A DNA stretch of 23,641 bases, taken from assembly GCA_900544445.1 (NCBI GenBank), contig UQVK01000058.1, positions 1-23,641 on the forward strand. Direction: 5' to 3'. Position 1 is the first letter of the stretch; the number at the start of each line of letters is the position of its first letter. The position numbers and the translations under genes are program-made. The notes beneath the pieces are model-generated. The model was not told the origin of the DNA, searched no databases, and worked only from the letters and a program-made list of their open reading frames with translations. The stretch is from an uncultured Lachnospiraceae bacterium. Its GTDB lineage: Bacteria > Bacillota > Clostridia > Lachnospirales > Lachnospiraceae. Below are positions 14,312 through 22,299 of this stretch, one piece after another.

Positions 14312-15103
14312 TTATCCGAAGGTCAGGCGGAGGGAACTGCTCAACTTTTCCCCTCCTTCTGTAAACAGCCGGTAGTTTCGAATCAGATCTGCGGCAAGGG
14401 GAAGGGCTTTGTGATAAAGCTCTCCCAGCCGTCTGTTGCTCTCCCGGCAGGCGGGATCTGCGTGCATGGGAATCAGGACGCCCCGCATGGAGGCGGCGTT
14501 TCCGCTCAGGGCGAACACGGTATGGATGAGAAGCCGTTTCGGAAGGTGCGGGGCCAGAAGCAGACGGTTGCAGGTGATCATGGACTGAAGCGTATCCTGA
14601 ATCTGTTTCGGCGTGACGGAAGGAAAAAAGGGCGCGATCGCCGCTGCATTCCGCCGGGACGGAATGATGTGACCCGCCGGAAAATGGGACAGGGGATTCA
14701 GACCGTCGTGGATCATCAGCATCCGGTCAAATTCCGCTTCCAACTCCATGTGCGCAATTTCCGTCCGCTTAACCTGCGCTTCCACGTAAGGGTGGCAGAC
14801 GCTGTCCAGCGCGAAATGACAGAGAAATCCATATAAATAGGAAAGCCCCGCCTGACGGTCCGGATGGAGAGAAAGCCTGTTCGATGCCGGACGGAAAAAG
14901 GACTCAGCGGGCTCTGCGTGCATCCGGTGTCCCATCTGCCTGATGGGAGAAGAACTGAGCGGATGGTGGTAAAAGAAAATGTCAGGCCCGTGCAGGCCAA
15001 TGAGAAACGGCTCCGGTGCGGAAAGAATCGTCTGCTGCGCTTCAGAGTCCAGCCGAGGGCAGACCTGACGGCCAAAGCGGTAATGTGCGTAAGCGGAAGG
15101 CAT
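14312..15103 (-). CDS. Zinc-dependent phospholipase C-family protein
   Basis: The protein has 263 residues. The pattern MPSAYAHYRFG, then GLHGPDIFFYHH, then LYGFLCHFALDSVCHPYVE places it in the Zn_dep_PLPC family (clostridial phospholipase C fold), with conserved His and Asp as zinc ligands. No signal peptide is present, unlike secreted alpha-toxin-type enzymes, so it probably acts inside the cell or on another phosphoester; lipid hydrolysis is not established. The start at 15103 has AAAGGAG nine bases upstream. It is the first gene of a minus-strand pair with the MFS transporter. It diverges from the sugar ABC operon across a 403-base intergenic region. Confidence 0.85.
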   Translation of the reverse strand: MPSAYAHYRFGRQVCPRLDSEAQQTILSAPEPFLIGLHGPDIFFYHHPLSSSPIRQMGHRMHAEPAESFFRPASNRLSLHPDRQAGLSYLYGFLCHFALDSVCHPYVEAQVKRTEIAHMELEAEFDRMLMIHDGLNPLSHFPAGHIIPSRRNAAAIAPFFPSVTPKQIQDTLQSMITCNRLLLAPHLPKRLLIHTVFALSGNAASMRGVLIPMHADPACRESNRRLGELYHKALPLAADLIRNYRLFTEGGEKLSSSLRLTFG

Positions 15104-15353
15104 GTCTTATTGCTCCTTTTTCATTTTATGATCTTCTTTATTATGACACATTTCATTCAGGAAAAAAAGAGGAGGATGGTAAAGGGCCGGTAAAAAGTGA
15201 AATGGTGTGAAACGGGTTTCCAATATGGATTCAATAAAACAAATACCACAAAACGCAATAAGGTAAAAACATATTAAAAATGCATAAAATGGAGGGCGAT
15301 GTGGTACGGATAAGAAAACAGAAATATACAGATTTAACAAAATAGGCACTAAC

Positions 15354-15365
15354 TTTTTTTTTTTT
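15354..15365 (+). repeat. T12 homopolymer upstream of the ABC promoter
   Basis: Twelve consecutive T lie 10 bases before the -35 box. Such a tract bends DNA, can act like an UP element, and is prone to length change. Apart from this tract, the promoter and the repeated motif, the intergenic stretch 15104-15506 is AT-rich with nothing else I can name. Confidence 0.8.
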
Positions 15366-15375
15366 GTGCAAAACG

Positions 15376-15404
15376 TTGACTTTGGCAGAGATAGTGAGTA
15401 TAAT
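15376..15404 (+). promoter_or_regulatory. Strong promoter of the sugar ABC transporter operon
   Basis: TTGACT (15376-15381) and a perfect TATAAT (15399-15404) are 17 bases apart. Transcription should start near 15411, giving a leader of roughly 95 bases. Confidence 0.85.
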
Positions 15405-15506
15405 CAAATCATGAAACGGGATTCATAAAAAGAAATCACCAATCAAGTAACCGGGTTAATTGGACAATCTGCCTGCAATGTGCCTGGGGAAACAGGAGGG
15501 AAAGTA

Positions 15507-16475
15507 GTGAAAAAATCGAAAACAGCATCACCTAAAGTGCAGATGCAGAACGGCGTACCTAAAAGATCATTTTTACAGAATCTGGTGCGCTATCGTGTAC
15601 TGCTGTTGATGTGTCTGCCGGCCATTCTTTTTTTCTTTTTTATGAGTTATGTGCCGTTGCCGGGCATCTGGATCGCGTTCGTGGATTACAATGTCCGCGA
15701 TGGTATTTTTGGAAGTGAATTCGTGGGAATGAGGAATTTCGAGTTCCTGGCATCGTCCGGAAAACTTTGGAGCCTCACAAAGAACACGATCCTGTATAAT
15801 CTGGCGTTCATCCTTCTGGGTAACTTTTTGGCTGTGTTCATTGCTATTCTGCTCAATGAACTGCAGAGCAAGTGGTTCAAGAAGGTTTCCCAGACACTGA
15901 TGTTTTTGCCTTATTTTATTTCACAGGTTCTGGTCGGTATTCTGGTTTATAACATGCTCAACTATGATACAGGTTTTGTAAACGGAATTCTGGAGAACCT
16001 TGGATTCGAGAGATGGCAACCTTATTCTGATCCGAATGTATGGCCGGTGATCTTGATTATCGTATACCTGTGGCAGCAGACCGGTTACAATTCCGTCGTA
16101 TATTTTGCCTCTATCATGGGTATTGACATGGAGATGATTGAGGCTGCAAAGGTGGACGGTGCCAACGGTTTCCAGAGAATTCGTTACATTCTGCTTCCCA
16201 GCCTGAAACCAACGATTATTATCCTGTTGCTTTTTGCATTGGGCGGCATTGTAAAAGGTAACTTTGGACTGTTCTACAATATCATCGGAACAAATACCCT
16301 GCTGTACAATACTACAGATATCATCGAGACCTATGTTTACCGTGCAACAATGGCAGAGTTCAATTTCTCTACCGCATCTGCAGTGGGCTTTTATCAGTCA
16401 GTAGTCGGTTTTGTAATCGTTATGGTTGTGAACTATATTGTTAAAAAGATAGAACCGGATTATTCCCTGTTCTAA
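15507..16475 (+). CDS. Sugar ABC transporter permease, LplB type
   Basis: The 322-residue integral membrane protein has about six helices and is one half of a CUT1-family importer channel. The cytoplasmic coupling loop that contacts the ATPase is clear: MIEAAKVDGANGFQRIRYI, the EAA motif, followed by LLPSLKPT. The N-terminal RYRVLLLMCLPAILFFFFMSYVPLPGIWIAF is typical of the LplB/YteP group, which imports oligosaccharides. GTG at 15507 is taken as start because AGGAGGG at 15494-15500 lies six bases before it; another in-frame GTG at 15480 lacks this. It is the first gene of the operon. No ATPase gene is present; importers of this group often share one encoded elsewhere (MsmK/MsmX type). Confidence 0.92.
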   Translation: MKKSKTASPKVQMQNGVPKRSFLQNLVRYRVLLLMCLPAILFFFFMSYVPLPGIWIAFVDYNVRDGIFGSEFVGMRNFEFLASSGKLWSLTKNTILYNLAFILLGNFLAVFIAILLNELQSKWFKKVSQTLMFLPYFISQVLVGILVYNMLNYDTGFVNGILENLGFERWQPYSDPNVWPVILIIVYLWQQTGYNSVVYFASIMGIDMEMIEAAKVDGANGFQRIRYILLPSLKPTIIILLLFALGGIVKGNFGLFYNIIGTNTLLYNTTDIIETYVYRATMAEFNFSTASAVGFYQSVVGFVIVMVVNYIVKKIEPDYSLF

Positions 16476-16492
16476 GAAAGGTTGGAAACGAT

Positions 16493-17413
16493 ATGGCAAA
16501 GAACAGTAATAATGTTGAGCAGGGTACCAAGGTAAAGCTTGGCGCATCGGATTTGTTTATCCGCGGTTTTGGCTATACACTTGTTACCATTTATGCCGTT
16601 TGTTGTATAGTCCCTTTTCTGATTATTTTGGGAACTTCATTTACAAGTGAGTCTTATGTTACGTCACAGGGTGTAACTCTTATCCCGCATGACTTTACGC
16701 TTGCAGCCTACGAAATGGTCGTAAAGGGTGGACGGATCTGGCAGTCCTATATTCTGACCATCGCGATGACGATCATTGGCACTTTCCTTGGTTTGATGTT
16801 TATCTCGATGGCGGGTTATGCCTTACAGAGAAGGGATTTCCCTTTCCGCAATGTAATTTCCTTTTACATTTATTTCACCAGCCTGTTTTCAGCAGGATTA
16901 GCGCCATATTATCTGACGATGACCCAGCGCTATCATCTGAAAGATAATTACCTCGCAGTTCTGATTCCGCTTTTGATGAGCCCTTGGCTGGTCATCTTGA
17001 TGAAGAACTTTGTGAAGGCGATCCCGCATGAGATTTCCGAATCCGGCAAGATTGACGGTGCAGGCGACATGAGAATTTTCGTTTCTCTGATCCTTCCCAT
17101 GCTGAAGCCGGCTTTGGCTACCATTGGCCTGTTTCTGGCGTTAGGTTACTGGAACGAGTGGTATCAGTCCTCTCTGTTCTTAAGCAGCAAGGTGGATATA
17201 AAGCCTCTGCAGTATTATCTGTATGAAGTGGTAAACAAGGCAGATGCTCTGAAAAACTCGGTAGCGGCTCAGTTTGTTACCATCGGTAATCTGCCTACTG
17301 AGACAGTAAAGATGGCGAACGCCATGCTGGCTACCGGCCCTATTATCCTTCTGTATCCCTTCGTGCAGAAGTATTTTATCAGCGGTCTTACCGTAGGTGC
17401 GGTAAAAGGATGA
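16493..17413 (+). CDS. Sugar ABC transporter permease, YtcP/LplC type
   Basis: This 306-residue permease is the partner of the preceding gene in the CUT1 heterodimer. A first helix (YTLVTIYAVCCIVPFLIIL) is followed by a periplasmic-side loop containing SFTSESYVTSQGVTLIP and then further helices. The EAA loop reads ISESGKIDGAGDMRIFVSLILPMLKPA. The ending KYFISGLTVGAVKG is the standard C-terminus of this family. It starts 17 bases after the first permease, with AAAGG upstream of the ATG. Codon use is more AT-rich than in the genes on either side of the operon. Confidence 0.93.
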   Translation: MAKNSNNVEQGTKVKLGASDLFIRGFGYTLVTIYAVCCIVPFLIILGTSFTSESYVTSQGVTLIPHDFTLAAYEMVVKGGRIWQSYILTIAMTIIGTFLGLMFISMAGYALQRRDFPFRNVISFYIYFTSLFSAGLAPYYLTMTQRYHLKDNYLAVLIPLLMSPWLVILMKNFVKAIPHEISESGKIDGAGDMRIFVSLILPMLKPALATIGLFLALGYWNEWYQSSLFLSSKVDIKPLQYYLYEVVNKADALKNSVAAQFVTIGNLPTETVKMANAMLATGPIILLYPFVQKYFISGLTVGAVKG

Positions 17414-17519
17414 CAGAACTGGCAGAAATGTGGCGGAATTATGTTACATATGGTCTTGATTCCCGCAAGTGGGAGTTTGAGATAAATCTTACCCAATAAT
17501 TTAAGAACGGAGGTAAAGT

Positions 17520-19223
17520 ATGAAAAAGAAGTTAGTAGCAATCCTGCTGACTGCGGCCATGACCCTGAGTCTGGCAGCGTGCGGCGGAAGCGGCGATACC
17601 GCGTCCAGCGCTCCTGCGGACGATGCTGCGGCCAGCACCGAAGAGGCAGCTGCGGATGACGCTGCTGCAGACACGGAAGAAGCGGCAACCGAAGAGGTGG
17701 CGGAAATCGACCCTAATGATCCCTGGGCCGGTTGGGCGAATGTCGATACGTCTGAGCCTGTAGTCATCAACTACCTGTGTGTCAGCGATAAGCCCACCAA
17801 TCCGGATACGGATGAAATGATGGTTGAACTGAACAAGATTCTTCAGGAAAAGGTGAATGCAACTCTGGAGTTGAACTACATCGGGTGGACCGATTATCTT
17901 GCAAACTACAATCTGACACTGGCTTCCATGGATGGATCTGTGGATTTGGTCGTAACAGCTGACGACTGGCTGGATGCCTGGCAGAACGTAGAGAGAGGCG
18001 CCTTCATGGAGATCCCTGAAGAAATGCTTCAGACCTACGCTCCCGCTACTTGGCAGCAGGTAGAAGAGTTCGGAGATTGGGATATGTGCCGTTACACTGA
18101 CGGACAGATTTATCTGATCCCTGAAGATAACTACAAACAGTGGACCAATCATGGTTTCATTTATCGTCTTGACTGGGCGAGAGAGGCTGGACTTGAGGAC
18201 GGCGTACACAGCTGGGATGATATGACTACCTACTTCCAGTACTGCCTGGATACTTTCCCGGATATGATTCCCTGGGATGTGAACGGCGGAAGCTCTGTAG
18301 CAGAATGTACCGGTGGATATCTGGCTTCTGCTGGCGTTGAAAGCTATCCTCTGATCGGTATCAGTGCCGGTATCGAAGGATATGCTGACAACCAGGTAAA
18401 GTGTAAATATCTGGAAGAGACCGATGCTTTGGTTGCTTACGGCAACCTGATGAAGAGCTGGGCAGAGATGGGAGTTTGGAGAACTGATGTTCTGAATAAC
18501 TCCACTTCTGATACCAGACAGGCATTCAGAGAAGGCCGCGGCGCGGTTGACCAGCATCATACTGAGACTTGGACTGACCTGTGCAGCCCTGGAAATCCGA
18601 ACAATGTTTTTTATCAGGAAGATGAAGATGCAGAAGCTGGCTTCTTCTGGTTCGGCGAAGAGAATAATTTCCTTGTAAATCTGTCCATCCTTCATGGTGC
18701 AATGGCACTTTCTTCTGGAAGCCAGAACCCTGAAAGAGCACTGATGGTTTACGACCTGATCAGAAATGATCCTGAATGCTATCGCCTGTTTATGTATGGT
18801 ATCGAAGGCGAACAGTATGTATTGATTGGCGAGAATGAATATGAGAGACCGGAAGGCTACAATGATACTGAGGATAAGGTTGATACCGCATTCTGGGCTG
18901 GCCGTAACGATGATGTTGGACTGAGAGACGCTACCCGTAACTGGGATGCTATTGATGCTCTGTACGCTGAGTACGACGAAGTTGCAGTTGATAACCCGTA
19001 TCTGCAGTTCATTCCTGTAACAGATGAGATCAGTGGTTCTCTGAGCACCCTGAACGAGATTGTTACCAACTATACCAAGCTGCTGACCCATGGACAGTTC
19101 CAGGGAACTGCAGAAGAGTGTGTCGCAGAGTTCCAGGATCAGCTCCGTGCTGCCGGCGTTGAAGATGTAATTGCAAACATACAGGCACAGATGGATGCTT
19201 TCTACGGAACGGCTGCAGAATAA
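17520..19223 (+). CDS. Extracellular sugar-binding lipoprotein of the ABC importer
   Basis: The 567-residue solute-binding protein has a lipoprotein signal peptide: MKKK, a hydrophobic stretch and the lipobox LSLAAC with C21 as lipidated residue. An acidic Ala/Glu/Asp-rich linker of about 45 residues follows, which should lift the domain off the membrane. The mature part from VVINYLCVSDKP onward has the look of LplA-type family 1 binding proteins, with many Trp and Tyr suited to stacking on sugars. A good GGAGG lies eight bases before the ATG, 106 bases after the permeases. It is followed by a strong terminator, so the operon is permease-permease-binding protein. Its substrate is probably a galactoside, judged from the GH35 gene downstream. 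Confidence 0.93.
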   Translation: MKKKLVAILLTAAMTLSLAACGGSGDTASSAPADDAAASTEEAAADDAAADTEEAATEEVAEIDPNDPWAGWANVDTSEPVVINYLCVSDKPTNPDTDEMMVELNKILQEKVNATLELNYIGWTDYLANYNLTLASMDGSVDLVVTADDWLDAWQNVERGAFMEIPEEMLQTYAPATWQQVEEFGDWDMCRYTDGQIYLIPEDNYKQWTNHGFIYRLDWAREAGLEDGVHSWDDMTTYFQYCLDTFPDMIPWDVNGGSSVAECTGGYLASAGVESYPLIGISAGIEGYADNQVKCKYLEETDALVAYGNLMKSWAEMGVWRTDVLNNSTSDTRQAFREGRGAVDQHHTETWTDLCSPGNPNNVFYQEDEDAEAGFFWFGEENNFLVNLSILHGAMALSSGSQNPERALMVYDLIRNDPECYRLFMYGIEGEQYVLIGENEYERPEGYNDTEDKVDTAFWAGRNDDVGLRDATRNWDAIDALYAEYDEVAVDNPYLQFIPVTDEISGSLSTLNEIVTNYTKLLTHGQFQGTAEECVAEFQDQLRAAGVEDVIANIQAQMDAFYGTAAE

Positions 19224-19277
19224 TTTGACAGTCATAGCCGAATAACAGATACAGGGTCTGTTTTCATACGGCAGGTA

Positions 19278-19316
19278 AGAGGGTATAGACAGTGAATGTC
19301 CATACCCTCTTTTTTT
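19278..19316 (+). terminator. Terminator after the ABC operon
   Basis: AGAGGGTATAGAC (19278-19290) pairs with GTCCATACCCTCT (19298-19310) with one mismatch, followed by a run of seven T. No clear promoter was found between here and the GH35 gene. Confidence 0.9.
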
Positions 19317-19397
19317 CAAAGGTCCGTTGACGGCGGATAGAATGGAAGGAAAGCGGCGGAAGTCGCCTGGACGCTTGGAAAAGTGAGGAGGTTGAGA

Positions 19398-21143
19398 ATG
19401 AGCATATTTGAGATTACTGATAATTTTTATCTGGATGGAAAACCATTCCAGATCATATCCGGCGCGATTCATTACTTCCGTACGGTACCTCAGTACTGGC
19501 GGGACAGGCTGGAAAAGCTGAAGGCCATGGGAGCCAACACGGTGGAAACCTATATCCCCTGGAACATGCACGAGCCGAAGAAAGGAGAGTTCCATTTTGA
19601 TGGGATCCTGGATATCAGAAACTTCGTCCTGCTGGCACAGGAGCTTGGCCTGTATGTGATCCTGCGTCCTTCACCCTACATCTGTGCGGAGTGGGAGTTC
19701 GGCGGACTGCCGGGCTGGCTTTTAAAGGAAGACGGCATGCGCCTGCGCGGCTGCTATGAGCCCTTCCTGAAGCATATCAGGGACTATTATGACGTACTGT
19801 TTCCGATTATCACACCCCTTCAGATCGATCAAGGCGGTCCGGTGATTCTGATGCAGGTGGAAAATGAGTACGGCTATTATGGGGACGATACGGCTTATCT
19901 GGAAACCATGAAGAAATACATGGTGGAACGCGGGGTGACGGTGCCCCTTGTAACTTCGGACGGCCCCATGGACGAATCCCTTTCCTGCGGCCATCTGGAG
20001 GGAGCGCTGCCCACGGGAAACTTCGGCTCCCGGACGAAGGAACGCTTTGAGGTGCTGAAGAAATATACGGACGGAGGTCCCCTGATGTGCACGGAGTTCT
20101 GGGTGGGCTGGTTTGACCATTGGGGAAACGGCGGGCATATGAGAGGAAACCTGGAGGAAAGCGTACAGGATCTGGACGACATGCTGGATATGGGACATGT
20201 GAACATCTACATGTTTGAGGGCGGAACCAACTTTAGTTTCATGAACGGCTCCAACTACTATGACGAGCTGACGCCGGATGTGACCAGCTATGACTATGAC
20301 GCGGTGCTTTCCGAGGACGGACAGATCACTGAGAAATACAGAAGATACCGGGAGGTAGTCGGGAAATACGCGCCCCTGCCGGAGATGAAGTTCTCCATGG
20401 AGATCAAACGGAAGGCCTATGGAAAGCTGACCTGCCGGGAGAAAGTGGGACTGTTTGAGGCCCTTCCGGATCTGTCGAAGCCGGTGAAGAACACCTTCCC
20501 CATCTGCATGGAGAAGCTGGATCAGAATTATGGCTATATCCTGTACCGGACCAGCCTGGAGCGGGAACAGAACCTGGAGAAGATCCGCCTGTGGGGAGCG
20601 AACGACCGGGCCAACATCTTCGTGGAAGGAAAGCCTGTGGTGACGCTGTATGACAGAGAGCTTCTTTCCGAGGCAGAGGTCAAAGTGGAATTTGACCGTC
20701 CGGCCCGGATGGATATCCTGATGGAGAACATGGGCCGCGTGAATTTCGGGCCGAAGATGGAAAGCCAGCGAAAGGGAATCGACGGATGCGTGCAGTTGAA
20801 CGGCCACATGCATTATAACTGGGAGATGTATCCGCTGCCGCTGGACAACGTGGAGAAGCTTGACTTCACGAAGGGATACGAGGAAGGCCTTCCGGCATTC
20901 TACCGTTTCACCTTTGAGGCGGAGGAATGCTGTGATACCTGGCTGGATTTTGAGGGCTGGGGAAAGGGCTGCGCATTCCTGAACGGGTTTAACCTGGGAA
21001 GATACTGGGAGATCGGGCCGCAGAAGCGGCTGTACATACCGGGGCCTCTTCTGAAGAAGGGAGAAAATGAGATCATCCTGTTTGAAACGGATGGAAAGGC
21101 GCCCGGAGAAATTACGCTTACGGATGAGCCGGATATCGGATAA
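19398..21143 (+). CDS. Glycoside hydrolase family 35 beta-galactosidase
   Basis: The 581-residue enzyme hydrolyses terminal beta-galactosides with retention. The opening FYLDGKPFQIISGAIHYFR and TVETYIPWNMHEPKKGEFHF are family hallmarks. The acid/base is E157 in QVENEYGYYG, and the nucleophile is E233 in CTEFWVGWFDHWG. A C-terminal jelly-roll portion contains GWGKGCAFLNGFNLGRYW, usual in GH35. There is no signal peptide, so the substrate is cleaved inside the cell after import, consistent with the ABC transporter just upstream. GAGGAGG at 19385-19391 fixes the ATG at 19398. The gene returns to the GC-rich codon use of the rest of the window, unlike the ABC operon. Fucosidase or xylosidase activity is less likely. 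Confidence 0.95.
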   Translation: MSIFEITDNFYLDGKPFQIISGAIHYFRTVPQYWRDRLEKLKAMGANTVETYIPWNMHEPKKGEFHFDGILDIRNFVLLAQELGLYVILRPSPYICAEWEFGGLPGWLLKEDGMRLRGCYEPFLKHIRDYYDVLFPIITPLQIDQGGPVILMQVENEYGYYGDDTAYLETMKKYMVERGVTVPLVTSDGPMDESLSCGHLEGALPTGNFGSRTKERFEVLKKYTDGGPLMCTEFWVGWFDHWGNGGHMRGNLEESVQDLDDMLDMGHVNIYMFEGGTNFSFMNGSNYYDELTPDVTSYDYDAVLSEDGQITEKYRRYREVVGKYAPLPEMKFSMEIKRKAYGKLTCREKVGLFEALPDLSKPVKNTFPICMEKLDQNYGYILYRTSLEREQNLEKIRLWGANDRANIFVEGKPVVTLYDRELLSEAEVKVEFDRPARMDILMENMGRVNFGPKMESQRKGIDGCVQLNGHMHYNWEMYPLPLDNVEKLDFTKGYEEGLPAFYRFTFEAEECCDTWLDFEGWGKGCAFLNGFNLGRYWEIGPQKRLYIPGPLLKKGENEIILFETDGKAPGEITLTDEPDIG

Positions 21144-21155
21144 AGCCGGTACAGA

Positions 21156-21187
21156 CAGGCACGGGGGTGCAGGCACTCCTGTGCCTG
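21156..21187 (+). terminator. GC-rich hairpin after the GH35 gene
   Basis: CAGGCAC (21156-21162) pairs with GTGCCTG (21181-21187), and the inner GGGGTGC/GCACTCC extends the stem. No U-run follows, so it may protect the 3' end rather than terminate alone; the real terminator is at 21288-21314. Confidence 0.5.
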
Positions 21188-21287
21188 AAGCTTTGCAGCC
21201 GGAAGAACGATAAAAATGAATACAGAGAATGCGTCCGGGAACAGAGACCGATCTGCTTTTCGTCCCTGAACCGGTGCATTCGTCCCG

Positions 21288-21314
21288 GCGGCCTTGCGGA
21301 CAGGGCCGCTTTTT
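21288..21314 (+). terminator. Terminator upstream of the regulator remnant
   Basis: GCGGCC (21288-21293) pairs with GGCCGC (21304-21309) and is followed by TTTTT. It shares bases with the putative promoter at 21294-21322. The 206-base gap 21144-21349 otherwise holds only the hairpin at 21156-21187. Confidence 0.8.
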
Positions 21315-21322
21315 CGTATACT
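21294..21322 (+). promoter_or_regulatory. Possible promoter overlapping the terminator
   Basis: TTGCGG (21294-21299) and TATACT (21317-21322) are 17 bases apart. The -35 box lies in the terminator loop. The gene it would serve is now broken. Confidence 0.45.
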
Positions 21323-21349
21323 GATCTGGAAAGGATGGCGGGAGAGCGG

Positions 21350-21826
21350 ATGATAACAGTTGCAGTCTGTGACGATAATATACCGGTGCTGGAAAAGCTC
21401 GCCGCGATGCTGAAGGAGCTGATGCGGAAGGATATGGAGGACGTGCTCCGGCGTCTCGCCAGGGAGTTTCAGTAGGAGAGGCTCCTGAGGCTGGAAACGG
21501 CCTATCATGTGGCGGAGTACGTGAGAGTACGGGAAATCATCTATCTGTACAGCGAAAGAAATTATGTGATTTACATGCTGACTGAAAACCGCCGGGTGAA
21601 GGTACGCAGGGCGCTGCAGGAATGCGGGGAGGAGCTTGGAGGGCTGGGCTTCTTACGTGTGCACAGAAGCTTTCTGGTCAACATGGAACACATCAAAAAT
21701 ATCAGCCGGAGGGACAACAGCATCTGCCTTTCCAATGGAGAGATGCTGGAGATTGGAAGAACCTATAAGAATGAAATCGAAGAGCGGTTTCTGACCTGGC
21801 TGCAAAAAGGAACGGAGCATGGCTGA
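21350..21826 (+). pseudogene. Broken LytTR-family response regulator (AgrA/VirR-like)
   Basis: The frame begins with a receiver-domain N-terminus, MITVAVCDDNIPVLEKLAAML, including the acidic pair D-D. After about 28 residues the receiver stops: the phosphorylated Asp, the Thr/Ser and the Lys of a full 120-residue domain are missing. An in-frame TAG at 21473-21475 follows. Beyond it the same frame continues into a nearly complete LytTR DNA-binding domain: REIIYLYSERNYVIYML, RRALQECGEEL, LGFLRVHRSFLVNMEHI, then SNGEMLEIGRTYKNE. A shorter product could start at GTG 21509 and consist of the LytTR domain alone. GGAG at 21340-21343 precedes the ATG. So this is a response regulator gene with an internal deletion and a nonsense codon. 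It overlaps the next frame by eight bases. Confidence 0.82.
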
Positions 21827-22251
21827 GGTATTATCTTTTTTCACGCGCGCGGCAGTCTGCCTGATTTATCTCATCTGGGCAGGGAGAGAGCTGACAGCGC
21901 GTTTCGCGCGCAGAAGGGCGGCTGCGGCATATGCCGTGATTTTTCTCCTGTGGACCGGGGCGGACGGTATGTTGCTCCGTCTGATTGCATGGGCGGCGCT
22001 GCCGCACAGATGGGCAGGAGTGGTTTTTCTCATGGCGCTGGCGGACGGCCTTCTTTTTCTGGGAGCCATGGCCGTGCTGTTTCGGAAGGAAGAGCCCTCT
22101 TTGGGCGGAGGGCGCAGGGAAAAGGCGTGGATGGCGGCGGTCTGCTTCCGGGGGAATGCTCTGGCGAAGGGAGAAAGAACAGAAGCTTTCAGAACTTCTG
22201 TCCATGCAGGAGGAGACGGAAATTCCGGAAAAAGAATTGAATACCGGATAA
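21819..22251 (+). pseudogene. Remnant of a membrane sensor kinase, frameshifted and truncated
   Basis: From the ATG at 21819 the frame gives about 100 residues with three hydrophobic helices: FFTRAAVCLIYLIWAG, AAYAVIFLLWTGADGMLL and WAGVVFLMALADGLLFLGAM. These suggest the sensor domain of an AgrC-like histidine kinase, as expected directly after a LytTR regulator. Near 22140-22155, around a GGGGG run, coding character moves to another frame that reads LWRREKEQKLSELLSMQEE, a plausible kinase coiled-coil linker, ending at TAA 22249-22251. No histidine box or ATPase domain exists. The kinase identity is inference from gene order; a small unrelated membrane protein is the alternative. Confidence 0.6.
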
Positions 22252-22299
22252 TTTCGGGAGAAAAAGGAGTATCATGGAAAAGGAAACCATCTGGCGCGG

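Larger units (their letters stand above)
15208..15424. promoter_or_regulatory. Repeated motif TGAAACGGGWTTC in divergent intergenic region
   Basis: TGAAACGGGTTTC (15208-15220) and TGAAACGGGATTC (15412-15424) differ at one base. Each is an imperfect dyad (GAAAC..GTTTC). The second lies just after the -10 box of the ABC operon, where a repressor would block transcription. The first lies about 105 bases upstream of the divergent phospholipase-like gene. No regulator gene is adjacent. Confidence 0.45.

Noticed and set aside
13607..14836. 409-codon plus-strand frame across the MFS and phospholipase-like genes
   Set aside because: Composition (Gly/Gln/His-rich) is that of an antisense frame, and it spans two well-supported minus-strand genes.
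15107..15349. 80-codon minus-strand frame upstream of the phospholipase-like gene
   Set aside because: Phe/Ile/His-rich translation of AT-rich intergenic DNA, without a ribosome binding site; it overlaps the leader of the minus-strand operon.
15367..15381. cre-like (CcpA) site TGCAAAACGTTGAC over the -35 box of the ABC operon
   Set aside because: The spacing between TG and CG is one base too long for the cre consensus, so the resemblance is only partial.
17532..19595. 687-codon minus-strand frame opposite the binding-protein gene
   Set aside because: Length alone is striking, but the plus strand encodes a clear lipoprotein with signal peptide and lipobox, and the antisense frame shows no domain.
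19722..21176. 484-codon minus-strand frame opposite GH35
   Set aside because: Antisense shadow of a gene with complete GH35 catalytic motifs.
21167..21349. Upstream extension of the response regulator frame
   Set aside because: The added residues come from the GC hairpin and terminator region; the receiver motif MITVAVCDDN begins at 21350 behind a ribosome binding site.
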